NCBI GenBank assembly: GCA_027050975.1
Contig: JALUAR010000082.1
Location: forward strand, 1-19,580
Reading direction: 5' to 3'
Source of the DNA: Thermodesulfovibrio sp.
GTDB taxonomy: Bacteria > Nitrospirota > Thermodesulfovibrionia > Thermodesulfovibrionales > JdFR-85
DNA length: 19,580 nucleotides
Shown: piece after piece, positions 7,435-14,947 of the stretch
How positions within the stretch are numbered: position 1 is the first letter of the stretch
Layout: each line of letters opens with the position of its first letter
Position numbers and translations under genes: made by a program
Notes under the pieces: generated by a model
Told to the model about the DNA's origin: nothing
Seen by the model: the letters and a program-made list of their open reading frames with translations, nothing else
Databases searched by the model: none

Positions 7435-8081
7435 TGGGTAAGATCTTAGACTGGTTAGACTCTAGGTTCGGCATAAAGGCCCCTCATCAGAGATTTTTGC
7501 AGCGGCCCCTGCCGAAAAGGCTCAGCTACCTCTACTGCCTCGGAGGCGTTGCCTTTACCCTTTTCCTCTGTCTTCTCTTTTCCGGACTCCTTCTGTCTAT
7601 ACATTATGTGCCCTCACAGGACGAGGCATTCCATAGCGTGGTCCGTATCACCAGGGAGGTACGTCTCGGCTGGTTTGTAAGAAGTATTCATAAATGGTCT
7701 GCAAATCTTCTCATAGTCTTCATAATCCTCCACACCATTCGTGTCGTGGTGCACAGGGCGTACAGACCTCCACGGGAATTAAACTGGCTTGTCGGAGCCA
7801 TGACCCTTGTAATCGCCTTTGCCTCAGGCTTTACGGGCTATCTGCTGCCGTGGGATCAGAAGGCATACTGGGCTACGGAGGTGGGCACCTCAATGGCAGG
7901 CACCATTCCCCTGGTGGGCAAATACCTACTGTATCTGGTGAGAGGAGGCCCGGAGGTAAACGGTGTAACACTGATCAGGTTTTACAGCCTCCATGTCCTG
8001 TGGCTGCCTTTATGTATGGGTATACTCCTGTGGGCACACTTTCATATGGTTAAACGGCAGGGTATATCAGGAGGGTTATGA
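7434..8081 (+). CDS. Cytochrome b6-type subunit (four-helix cytochrome b N-terminal half)
   Basis: The membrane diheme subunit of a quinol:acceptor oxidoreductase. Its 215 aa match plastid/cyanobacterial b6 in length and numbering: heme b ligands fall at H86 and H100 (SIHKWSANLL, ILHTIRVV) and H187 and H202 (YSLHVLW, LWAHFHM). C35 (SYLYCLGG) corresponds to the cysteine that binds the extra heme ci in b6. Other signatures are KPRELxW-like RPPRELNW, GYLLPWDQKAYWA and the terminal KRQGISGGL, equivalent to the b6 end KQGISGPL. Four membrane helices are expected. The C-terminal half (subunit IV, with the PEWY quinol motif) is neither fused nor downstream: the next gene is recR on the opposite strand, overlapping this end by 6 nt. 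Confidence 0.95.
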   Translation: MGKILDWLDSRFGIKAPHQRFLQRPLPKRLSYLYCLGGVAFTLFLCLLFSGLLLSIHYVPSQDEAFHSVVRITREVRLGWFVRSIHKWSANLLIVFIILHTIRVVVHRAYRPPRELNWLVGAMTLVIAFASGFTGYLLPWDQKAYWATEVGTSMAGTIPLVGKYLLYLVRGGPEVNGVTLIRFYSLHVLWLPLCMGILLWAHFHMVKRQGISGGL

Positions 8082-8669
8082 CAGTGGTCTTCTTCCCTCA
8101 AGGGCTTTACCAAGGGTTACCTCATCAGCATACTCTATGTCTCCACCCATGGGAAGACCATAGGCAATACGGGTTACGGTGGCTCCCGTGGATGCCAGTA
8201 ACTCCCTGATATACTGTGCCGTCACCTCTCCCTTTGTATTGGGGTTTGTGGCTATGATTATCTCCTCGATGCTGTCCCTCTCGACCCTCTCCTTGAGCTC
8301 CCTGATCTTCAGCTTTTCAGGGGTCACTCCGTCAATGGGCGAGAGCGCACCAAGGAGCACATGATACAGTCCCCTGTAAATCCCTGTTCTCTCAATAACC
8401 TGAACATTGCTTGGCTCCTCAACCACGCAGATTCTGGTGCGATCCCTTTCCGGGTCTCTGCATATATGGCAGAGGTCACTGTCTGTTATATTAAAGCATT
8501 CCCTGCAGAACCGGGCTCGCTCCTTGACATCAATTATTGCCTGGGCTATGGATTTTGCCTCCTCCTCAGGCATGGCAAGGATGAAGTAGGCAAGCCTCTG
8601 TGCGGTTTTCCTTCCTATGCCGGGCAGCCTTGTCAGTTCCTCTATGAGCCTCTCTATGAGCCCCTTCAT
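8076..8669 (-). CDS. recR: Recombination mediator protein RecR
   Basis: RecR works with RecF and RecO to load RecA on SSB-coated gaps. The 197-aa protein has the N-terminal helix-hairpin-helix (LTRLPGIGRKTAQRLA), a C4 zinc finger (C55, C58, C67, C70; CREC...CHIC) and a Toprim domain (about 78-172; ICVVEEPSNV, EIIIATNPNTKGE, RIAYGLPMGGDIEYAD). It is the last gene of the dnaX cluster; its ATG overlaps the ybaB stop (ATGA), a coupling arrangement, with AGGA 4 nt upstream. Its stop overlaps the cytochrome b tail by 6 nt, leaving no room for an intergenic terminator. Confidence 0.97.
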   Translation of the reverse strand: MKGLIERLIEELTRLPGIGRKTAQRLAYFILAMPEEEAKSIAQAIIDVKERARFCRECFNITDSDLCHICRDPERDRTRICVVEEPSNVQVIERTGIYRGLYHVLLGALSPIDGVTPEKLKIRELKERVERDSIEEIIIATNPNTKGEVTAQYIRELLASTGATVTRIAYGLPMGGDIEYADEVTLGKALEGRRPLS

Positions 8670-9007
8670 TTTCCTAAAATGTCCCCCAATCCTCCGAGGC
8701 CGGGAATCTGAAGCCCACCCGTAATCCTAGCCATCTCAGCCTGCATCATCTCCTGGGCCCTGCGTAGCGCCTCATTGCAGGCAGCCACCACCAGATCCTC
8801 CAGCATCTCCACATCATCGGGATTTACCACATCCTTCTCTATCTTCACGGAAACAATCTCTCCGGCACCATTTGCCACAACCGTGACCATTCCGCCACCA
8901 GCAGAGGCCTCCACAGTCTTTGCCTTAACCTCCTCCTGAACCCTTGCCATCTCCTGCTGTAGTTTCTGGGCCTGTCTCATAATATCGCCAAGCATCTTTT
9001 TAGACAT
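8666..9007 (-). CDS. ybaB: YbaB/EbfC family nucleoid-associated protein
   Basis: A small (113 aa) DNA-binding dimer of the YbaB/EbfC family, commonly encoded between dnaX and recR. Features: LGDIMRQAQKLQQEMARVQEE N-terminal helix region, the central beta strands (VEASAGGGMVTVVANGAGEI) with the conserved glycine pattern, and the amphipathic C-terminal helix ending in a glycine-rich PGLGGLGDI tail. It overlaps the dnaX end by 8 nt and the recR start by 4 nt, so all three are probably coupled in translation. Confidence 0.95.
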   Translation of the reverse strand: MSKKMLGDIMRQAQKLQQEMARVQEEVKAKTVEASAGGGMVTVVANGAGEIVSVKIEKDVVNPDDVEMLEDLVVAACNEALRRAQEMMQAEMARITGGLQIPGLGGLGDILGK

Positions 9008-10661
9008 CTGTCTTCCTCCTCTCTATTATTCTTCCCCCAAAGGTCTCTATAACCTTTATCTCTTCAGGGGTAAGTTCTGTCTTGTTACTTTTCCGGGAAG
9101 CAGCTTTGCTTTTCTTTTTCTCCGCTGCGGTGATATCTATCGACTTAATACCTGCCTTCTTTGCCTCATCAATCTCCATTACAAGTGAGTAAAGTCTCTT
9201 TATGTCCTTTTTCAGAGTTTCGGCAAAGAGCCTGTGCCCTCCGTTGAACTCCAGCGTAAGCCTCCCCTCTGCAATCTCTGCCTTTGCATGAGCAAGCTTG
9301 GAGGCAACAACAGGGTCTGAATCATCTATTCTGGAAAGTATACGAGACCAGAGATCCTCTGGCAAGTTCTCTCTCTCAGGCTCTCCCGGAAGGGGCTCTG
9401 CCACAGACGGCTCTCTCTCACTCTGCTCTGCCTGCAGTTCGGCACTCCCTGTAACCCCGGATATTTCGGCACTTTCTTTTCCACCTGTTTCAGCCGCCGT
9501 TGGCTCCGAAGCAGACTGAAAGGCACTACCAAGTGATTCGAATTCCCGAAGCCTGTTTATAATCTCTCCCACAGGTCTGAGATTACTTAAAAGGGAAGCC
9601 CTTATAAGGCCCATCTCAAGTGCAATTCTGGGAGAGAAAGAGGTGCGCACCTCTGCCTCAGTGCGTATCATTTCCGACAGAATGAGTGATATCTCCTCCT
9701 CTGTTGTATCTCTTACTGCCTTGCCAAGGAATCTCCTCTCTATTTCCGAAAGCTCTGGTAAAGCAGAGCCTGTTATCTTTGCAACAAGAAGATTCCTTAT
9801 GAACTCCAGCAGATCCTTCATAAAAGCCCTGAAATCGGTGCCGCTCTCATAAAGGGTCTCCACAAGTCGCAAGAGCCCCCTACGGTCACCCTTCAGCAGG
9901 GCCTCGCATACCCTGACCACCATCTCCATATCCGAAAGCCCCAGTATATCCCTTACCTCCTTCTCTGTTATATCCTGAGAGAAGGAGTGAATCTGATCCA
10001 TAAGGGTAAGGGCATCTCGCATGCCTCCGTCTGCAGCCCGAACAATCATATCCACTGCCTGCTCTGTTATATTTATTCCCTCAACCTCGGCAATCCTCTT
10101 TATATGCTTTCTCATTATATCAGGCGAGATTCTCCTGAAGGACAGATGCTGGCATCTGGAAAGCACCGTAACAGGAACCTTGTGGGGCGAGGTAGTGGCA
10201 AGAACAAAGACCACATGTGCCGGAGGCTCCTCAAGGGTTTTCAAAAGGGCATTGAATGCCGACTGGCTAAGCATATGCACCTCGTCTATTATATAGACCT
10301 TGTATCTTCCCGAGGACGGAGCATATTTTACTCCCTCACGAAGGTTCCTTATGTCATCAACACTGTTGTTGGAGGCACCGTCAATCTCCATCACATCCAC
10401 AGAGTGTCCCTCGGTAATGGATACACAGGAGGGACATTCTCCGCAGGGAGCCACCGTGGGTCCCTCGGCACAGTTCAGAGACTTGGCAAGTATCCTGGCT
10501 GTAGAGGTTTTTCCCACACCCCGAGGGCCTGAGAAGAGATATGCATGGGCCACTCTGCTTTGCTGTATGGCGTTTTTTAGGATGCGGCTGATGGTCTCCT
10601 GGCCGATCAGTTCATCAAGGGTTTTCGGACGCCACTTTCTGGCAAGTACGAGATAACTCAT
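9000..10661 (-). CDS. dnaX: DNA polymerase III subunit gamma/tau
   Basis: The ATPase of the clamp-loader complex. The 553-aa protein has Walker A GPRGVGKTS (45-53), the four zinc cysteines C64, C73, C76 and C79, Walker B IIDEVHM (D126, E127) and the SRC arginine-finger motif (168-170). A lid and collar domain follow to about residue 365. An acidic Ala/Ser/Glu/Pro-rich linker (about 370-430) leads to a C-terminal DnaX domain (ARILSRID-like LWSRILSRIDDSDPVVASKL onward) and a lysine-rich end. An in-frame TGA lies 15 nt upstream of the ATG, fixing the start, yet no Shine-Dalgarno sequence precedes it. It follows the SRP RNA and tRNA-Ser on the same strand, a conserved neighbourhood. A programmed frameshift for a short gamma form is not supported. 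Confidence 0.97.
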   Translation of the reverse strand: MSYLVLARKWRPKTLDELIGQETISRILKNAIQQSRVAHAYLFSGPRGVGKTSTARILAKSLNCAEGPTVAPCGECPSCVSITEGHSVDVMEIDGASNNSVDDIRNLREGVKYAPSSGRYKVYIIDEVHMLSQSAFNALLKTLEEPPAHVVFVLATTSPHKVPVTVLSRCQHLSFRRISPDIMRKHIKRIAEVEGINITEQAVDMIVRAADGGMRDALTLMDQIHSFSQDITEKEVRDILGLSDMEMVVRVCEALLKGDRRGLLRLVETLYESGTDFRAFMKDLLEFIRNLLVAKITGSALPELSEIERRFLGKAVRDTTEEEISLILSEMIRTEAEVRTSFSPRIALEMGLIRASLLSNLRPVGEIINRLREFESLGSAFQSASEPTAAETGGKESAEISGVTGSAELQAEQSEREPSVAEPLPGEPERENLPEDLWSRILSRIDDSDPVVASKLAHAKAEIAEGRLTLEFNGGHRLFAETLKKDIKRLYSLVMEIDEAKKAGIKSIDITAAEKKKSKAASRKSNKTELTPEEIKVIETFGGRIIERRKTDV

Positions 10662-10702
10662 GGGTCTATTGGGTCAAGGTTTATCATCTCTGTCTTCTCG
10701 AT

Positions 10703-10813
10703 GCAGCCAGGCAACAACTGACTGCGGCACCGGCTCGGTATGCTTACCGTTGCTTCCTTCCGGACCTGGCGGGGTTCACATCCTCACCGTGCGCAGGGCT
10801 GCTGCCCGGCTGC
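10703..10813 (-). ncRNA. ffs: Signal recognition particle RNA (4.5S type)
   Basis: On the minus strand this contains the diagnostic apical region: GTGAACCCCGCCAGGTCCGG, the GGAA tetraloop and AAGCAACGGTAAGC. The ends pair (GCAGCCGGGCAGCA with TGTTGCCTGGCTGC), giving a single rod of about 111 nt without an Alu domain, i.e. the small bacterial form that binds Ffh. A further 8-bp perfect helix (TCTGTCTT 10689-10696 with AAGACAGA 10820-10827) flanks it and may belong to the precursor. It lies between tRNA-Ser and dnaX, all on the minus strand, and is probably cotranscribed with them. Confidence 0.95.
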
Positions 10814-10833
10814 ATGGAAAAGACAGAATACGA

Positions 10834-10906
10834 AAGTCAGAGGGCGAAAGTCGGAATTTTAAGGAAAAAGTCTTTTCAAAATTGTCCAACCACCGACCTC
10901 TGACTT
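10834..10906 (-). repeat. Nested inverted repeats in the tRNA-Ser/ffs spacer
   Basis: A perfect 10-bp inverted repeat (AAGTCAGAGG 10834-10843, CCTCTGACTT 10897-10906) encloses TCGG/CCGA (10851-10854, 10893-10896) and AATTTT/AAAATT (10855-10860, 10878-10883). CGAAAGTC is also directly repeated at 10831-10838 and 10845-10852. In RNA the spacer would fold into a long interrupted hairpin directly after the tRNA 3' end. No gene lies here. It could be a processing signal or attenuator; it lacks the U-run of an intrinsic terminator. Confidence 0.6.
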
Positions 10907-10911
10907 CTGTT

Positions 10912-11006
<95 letters not shown>

Positions 11007-11027
11007 GCAACTTAAAACCCGAAATTA

Positions 11028-11036
11028 ATTATAACA
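11028..11036 (-). promoter_or_regulatory. Extended -10 promoter for tRNA-Ser/ffs/dnaX
   Basis: On the minus strand TGTTATAAT reads from 11036 to 11028, the same perfect extended -10 as at cmk. No good -35 is seen 17 nt upstream (TTATTT). Transcription would start near 11021, about 15 nt before the tRNA 5' end at 11006. Confidence 0.6.
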
Positions 11037-11114
11037 TACTGTTTTGTGGTAAATAAAACTCATAAATAGAATCTTTTATTGTACCCTTGTAGGATAAAAC
11101 AGTCTGATTGTAAA

Positions 11115-11141
11115 GGGCTGAGTATAACAATTACTCAACCC
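11115..11141 (-). terminator. Possible weak terminator hairpin at the end of the gamma-glutamyltransferase gene
   Basis: A 10-bp near-perfect stem (GGGTTGAGTA / TACTCAGCCC with one G-U type change) and 7-nt loop spans the TAA stop at 11131-11133 on the minus strand. Only CTTTAC follows, so the U-run is poor. It may slow or stabilise the transcript end before tRNA-Ser rather than terminate fully. Confidence 0.4.
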
Positions 11142-12543
11142 TCTGGAAAGAGCCTCCTCTTCTTGAGTCTCCCCATCCGGAATAGTCACTCATTACGGTA
11201 TGGACTCCGCCGAAATACAGATCCTTGCTCTGCCATTGATTAACAGGTCCCAACTCTTTAAGTGCAGCTATCACCTCTGGAGCAAAGTCCGGCTCTGCCT
11301 GAATTACTCCTTCGTCATCAAGATGAATCCTGGATGCCTCAACAGCATCCCTGACATCCATGCCCACATCAATCAGATTCAGTATCACTTGAAGCATCGC
11401 CGTCCTGATACGCTTGCTTCCGCCGCTACCTAAGATTGCATAAATCCGATCATCCCTTTTAATCAAGGTTGGACTCATCATTGAGTTGACACGCACTCCC
11501 GGATGGCTTGAAAAAAGCCCCTTCGGATGTAGTTCATCCTCGCCCATCATGTTATTAAGCATGATCCCGGTGCCAGGGAAAAAGCATCCGGAGCCTGTTC
11601 CATTTGAAAAGGTCATGGAGGCTGCATTTCCAGCAGCATCAAGAATGCTGATATGGGTGGTACCTGCAAATACACCCTTACACCGTTTCATCTCCTCCAT
11701 GGCCTTCACTGTAAGAGAGACCCTGTCCTTCTCTTTTACTGAAGAGAGGTCACGCTTACTGAGAAACTTCAGGGCATGACAGATAAGCTCTCCTCCCATG
11801 GCAGGAGGTGGGTTGGTAACAATATCAAAGCCTCTGTAAGAACAGCCCAGGGGGGTACGCCTGAATACCTTATATTCTGCCATATCTCTTTTTGTAAGAA
11901 TCCCTCCCGCCTTTCTTACCTCCTCCACCAGAGCCTCTGCCCCGGAGCAATAAAAGGTCTCAATCCAGCTTTCAGGAGAGCAGTTCTTAAGGAACTCCCT
12001 TAGCAAGGGGTTGAAGAGTCTTCTGCTATGGGATATGTCAAATATCTCCTTCCCGTATTCCGTAAAGGTGAGGATCGGCTTCAGAATCTCTATCTGATAG
12101 ATCTGCTCCTCTGTGACCTCCACCCCCTCATCAAGGTATCTTAATGTGGGACTTATCAGATCCTCCATCTCCATGCTGCAGAGGTCATGATAACACTCTA
12201 TAAGACCTTTCAGTGTGCCCGGAACGGCAACCGACCCCATGCCGATATAAAACCTCTGCACCGTGGATTTGAAATGAAGATCAACAGGGACGAGTCTGGC
12301 AGTGGCAATGTCGGAATCCTTGCCGGGTGTATCAACAAAGAAATCATACAGGACCTCTTCAAGGGTTTCGGCTTTATAGACAAGCAAAAACCCACCGCCT
12401 CCAAGGCTTGCAAGTGTGGGCTCAGCCACTGTGGCTGCAAAGCCTGCAGCCACCATTGCATCAAAGGCATTGCCTCCCTTTCGGAGTATATAGGCAGCTG
12501 CCTCAGTTGTTTTGGGATGGCCTGATGCAACCGCCCCTTTCAA
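11131..12543 (-). CDS. Gamma-glutamyltransferase family protein (N-terminal nucleophile hydrolase)
   Basis: A 470-aa member of the GGT family, whose members hydrolyse or transfer gamma-glutamyl groups after autocleavage. The N-terminal part has the family start VASGHPKTTEAAAYILRKGG, GGNAFDAMVAA and LGGGGFLLVY. The nucleophile is predicted as T295 in AGTTHISILDAAGN, followed by the small-subunit motifs NGTGSGCFFPGTGIMLNN, NSMMSPTLI and LGSGGSKRI. It is shorter than E. coli GGT (580 aa) and shows no signal peptide, so it may act in the cytoplasm. Start TTG 12543 has GAGGAG 8 nt upstream and overlaps the GCS2 stop by 4 nt. Substrate is unknown; cephalosporin acylase-like and capsule-related members share this fold. 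Confidence 0.9.
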   Translation of the reverse strand: MKGAVASGHPKTTEAAAYILRKGGNAFDAMVAAGFAATVAEPTLASLGGGGFLLVYKAETLEEVLYDFFVDTPGKDSDIATARLVPVDLHFKSTVQRFYIGMGSVAVPGTLKGLIECYHDLCSMEMEDLISPTLRYLDEGVEVTEEQIYQIEILKPILTFTEYGKEIFDISHSRRLFNPLLREFLKNCSPESWIETFYCSGAEALVEEVRKAGGILTKRDMAEYKVFRRTPLGCSYRGFDIVTNPPPAMGGELICHALKFLSKRDLSSVKEKDRVSLTVKAMEEMKRCKGVFAGTTHISILDAAGNAASMTFSNGTGSGCFFPGTGIMLNNMMGEDELHPKGLFSSHPGVRVNSMMSPTLIKRDDRIYAILGSGGSKRIRTAMLQVILNLIDVGMDVRDAVEASRIHLDDEGVIQAEPDFAPEVIAALKELGPVNQWQSKDLYFGGVHTVMSDYSGWGDSRRGGSFQRVE

Positions 12544-13640
12544 CAGTAAAACTCCTCTGTAAGGATCTTTATCATCGTCCTGAAATCTCCACCTGTCTCC
12601 TTATACAGATTTAACTGCCTATGTGCTCCGGTTCCTTCCCTAAGGATACGTTCAATCCCTATCAGATAGTGAGTAGAATCAAGGGCTTCGGCATCCTTCT
12701 CCACGAGTTTTACCAGGTCAGAGATAGCCTCCCTGATGCTATACAGACGACCTGTAAGAGGGTTGGCAAAGAGACCTTCAAGCCCGTAACGGGCTGCCTG
12801 CCACTTGTTCATACGCAGAATCTCTATATGCGTTACCGGATGGTGCGACACCGTACCTATACTCACCACAAGGGCCTGAACAAGAGCGGTTAACGAAAGG
12901 ATATCACAAAGTCTGCAGGGCATATCGCATATCCTTATCTCTACAGTACCGAACTCAGGATGGGGCCTTACATCCCACCACAGATCCTTCACTGTCTCTA
13001 TATACCGGGCCTTCTGCATAAGTGTCACAAGCTGTTTAAACCCATCCCAGCCATCCAGATAATCCGGCATTCCTGCCCTCGGAAGGGCCTCGAAGAGTTT
13101 GGTTCTGTATGAGTACAGCCCGGTACTCTCTCCTTCGTAAAATGGAGAAGAGGTACTAAGAGCGAGCAGTAAGGGTAGATATATCCTTATGGTATTATTT
13201 ACATTTATTGCCCTTTCAGGGCTGTCCACCCCTATATGGATATGAAGCCCCTGAGCAATAAACCGTCTACCCACAATCTGGAGGTCATCCATAATCTGCC
13301 TGTATCTGGGATTGTCTGTTACAAACCATCCCCCTCCTTTTGCAAAGGGATGAACGCTGGCAGACAGAAAGGTGGCATTGAAAGAGGAAAGGATATCCTC
13401 AAGATGTTTCAGGGATGTCTTCAGATCCGCTTCCACCTCGGAGACGGTCCTGCATATATCCGTGTTCAGTTCTATCATGGACTCCAGGAACTCCTCTTTT
13501 ATTCTCTTTGAAAAGCCCTTTTCAACACGTCCGAGTACCTGGGGGGCAATATTCAGGAGGTCACTGCTTTGTCGGTCAATAATCTGGAGTTCCAGTTCCA
13601 CGCCTATTGTTGGCTCCAGACTCGGGTTAAACTGTAACAT
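12540..13640 (-). CDS. Carboxylate-amine ligase of the YbdK/GCS2 family
   Basis: An ATP-dependent ligase of the glutamate-cysteine ligase type 2 family; E. coli YbdK makes gamma-glutamylcysteine only weakly and its true substrate is uncertain. Family signatures are TIGVELELQIID near the N-terminus (YbdK has LGIELEMQVV), ESMIELNTDICR, GLHIHIGVDS (about 132-141), the block KDLWWDVRPHPEFGTVEIRI (about 219-238) with CDMP, and AARYGLEG. Length (366 aa) is normal. I prefer ATG 13640; a TTG directly before it (13643) is also possible. The start overlaps the M20D gene by 14-17 nt and the stop overlaps the GGT gene by 4 nt. The neighbours suggest gamma-glutamyl or other amide chemistry; classical glutathione synthesis is not shown because no gshB is present. 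Confidence 0.9.
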   Translation of the reverse strand: MLQFNPSLEPTIGVELELQIIDRQSSDLLNIAPQVLGRVEKGFSKRIKEEFLESMIELNTDICRTVSEVEADLKTSLKHLEDILSSFNATFLSASVHPFAKGGGWFVTDNPRYRQIMDDLQIVGRRFIAQGLHIHIGVDSPERAINVNNTIRIYLPLLLALSTSSPFYEGESTGLYSYRTKLFEALPRAGMPDYLDGWDGFKQLVTLMQKARYIETVKDLWWDVRPHPEFGTVEIRICDMPCRLCDILSLTALVQALVVSIGTVSHHPVTHIEILRMNKWQAARYGLEGLFANPLTGRLYSIREAISDLVKLVEKDAEALDSTHYLIGIERILREGTGAHRQLNLYKETGGDFRTMIKILTEEFYC

Positions 13641-14817
13641 CAACCTGCCTTAATGTATTGATGGCTGCCCTGACCACCTCGGCAAAAAAGGCTGCTCCCA
13701 CTCTGAGGACATCTTCGTCGAAGTCAAAGTTGCTGCTATGGGTTGGTACAAACTCATGCCCGCTATTGTGGGCTCCGAAACGGACAAAACAGCCAGGCAC
13801 CTTTCTGAGGTAGTAAGAAAAGTCTTCCCCTCCCATACTGGGCAGCTCAACCTCTATAACTCCATCCTCTCCCACCACTGCCTCTGCAGCCTCTGTAGCT
13901 ATTCTGAAGCCCTCGGGATGATTCATCACAGGCGGGTATCCCTCGTGGATATTCACGTATATTTCGGCATCGTGAAGGGATGCCAGGGATGATGCTGTTT
14001 TCTTTATCTTCTCAATTACGATTCTTCTGGTCTCAAGATCGGTACATCTGATGGTGCCTCTCAGAACCGCCTCATCTGCTATTGCATTGTAGGCTGTTCC
14101 CGAGTGAAAGCTTCCGATGCTGACAACTGTCGGATTCAACGGATCAACACTTCTTGAGACTATAGTCTGTAAAGAAGTGACAAGAAGGCTACCGACTACC
14201 ACTGCATCAACAGTCTCATGTGGACGGGCAGCATGCCCTCCTTTTCCAATAATCCTTATCTCCAGAGAGTCCGTGTAAGAGGTATCCATAAAGCGTCGTA
14301 TGGCCACTGTACCAAGGGGAAAATGCATATCAATATGCCCTCCGAATATCATATCCACTCCGTCAAGCACTCCTGCCTCAATCATTGCCTCGGCACCACC
14401 GCCACCCTCCTCCGCAGGCTGGAATATGAAGACTACATTTCCACTTGGTGGAGACTCCTTAAGCAAAGCGGCAGCACCAATCAGCATGGCCATGTGGCCG
14501 TCATGTCCGCAGGCATGCATATAGCCGGTGTTTCTGGATGAGAAGGGCAGTCCGGTTCTCTCCTCAATTGGCAGGGCATCCATATCCGCCCTTATGGCCA
14601 CAGTTGGTCCCCCGGGATCAGCATTATCCAGGCGAGCCACAACCCCTGTCTTTGCCACTCCTGATTTGTGCCATATAGAGAGTTTTGCAAGGGCCTCCTT
14701 GATGGTTTCCGCTGTTTTATGCTCCTGGAAGGCAGGTTCAGGCCACTGATGAATCTTCCGCCTCAGGTGACAGAGGTACTCAAACAGATCATTCTCTACA
14801 GCTTCCTTGTATCTCAT
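13627..14817 (-). CDS. M20D-family metal-dependent amidohydrolase
   Basis: A 396-aa enzyme of the peptidase M20D group (hippurate hydrolase, N-acyl-amino-acid amidohydrolase, IAA-amino acid hydrolase), which cleaves acyl-amino acid amides. The metal centre is complete: C103 and H105 (HACGHDGH), E136/E137 (QPAEEGGGGA), H161 (GGHIDMH) and H360 (VPTHSSNF). The dimerisation domain has GKGGHAARPHETVDAV and the C-terminal part SMGGEDFSYYL. The usual GLHVWP is GGHIDMHFP, a modest deviation. No signal peptide is visible. It is the first gene of the three-gene operon and overlaps the ligase gene. The ATG at 14817 has no clear Shine-Dalgarno sequence. The acyl substrate cannot be named. Confidence 0.93.
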   Translation of the reverse strand: MRYKEAVENDLFEYLCHLRRKIHQWPEPAFQEHKTAETIKEALAKLSIWHKSGVAKTGVVARLDNADPGGPTVAIRADMDALPIEERTGLPFSSRNTGYMHACGHDGHMAMLIGAAALLKESPPSGNVVFIFQPAEEGGGGAEAMIEAGVLDGVDMIFGGHIDMHFPLGTVAIRRFMDTSYTDSLEIRIIGKGGHAARPHETVDAVVVGSLLVTSLQTIVSRSVDPLNPTVVSIGSFHSGTAYNAIADEAVLRGTIRCTDLETRRIVIEKIKKTASSLASLHDAEIYVNIHEGYPPVMNHPEGFRIATEAAEAVVGEDGVIEVELPSMGGEDFSYYLRKVPGCFVRFGAHNSGHEFVPTHSSNFDFDEDVLRVGAAFFAEVVRAAINTLRQVDVTV

Positions 14818-14834
14818 CTCTGATGTCCAATTTT

Positions 14835-14840
14835 AATATA
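14835..14840 (-). promoter_or_regulatory. Candidate -10 of the M20D-GCS2-GGT operon
   Basis: On the minus strand TATATT (14840 to 14835) lies 17 nt before the ATG at 14817. No convincing -35 is seen. If used, the leader would be about 11 nt with no Shine-Dalgarno sequence, resembling the cmk promoter layout. The 130-nt gap to the kinase gene holds nothing else I can support. Confidence 0.3.
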
Positions 14841-14947
14841 ACCCTTGCTCGACAGGAAAACCTGCCTTTGTCTTCGCTTCTGTAAAAAACCGATTTAATT
14901 ACACCGGGGTAAAGAGCCTGCTACAATTCGGAGCATGATAGTCATTC

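Noticed and set aside
7694..8053. 119-aa ORF inside the cytochrome b gene
   Set aside because: A shadow frame of a gene whose heme ligands and membrane helices are all intact in the main frame.
9114..9120. GAAAAAG slippery heptamer in dnaX for programmed frameshifting
   Set aside because: It is not the A-AAA-AAG form and lies near the C-terminus, so a shift would not produce a gamma-sized protein.
14884..14907. T-run with a CCG/CGG pair as terminator of the kinase gene
   Set aside because: Only about 3 bp of stem around a 12-nt loop, too weak to support a terminator call.
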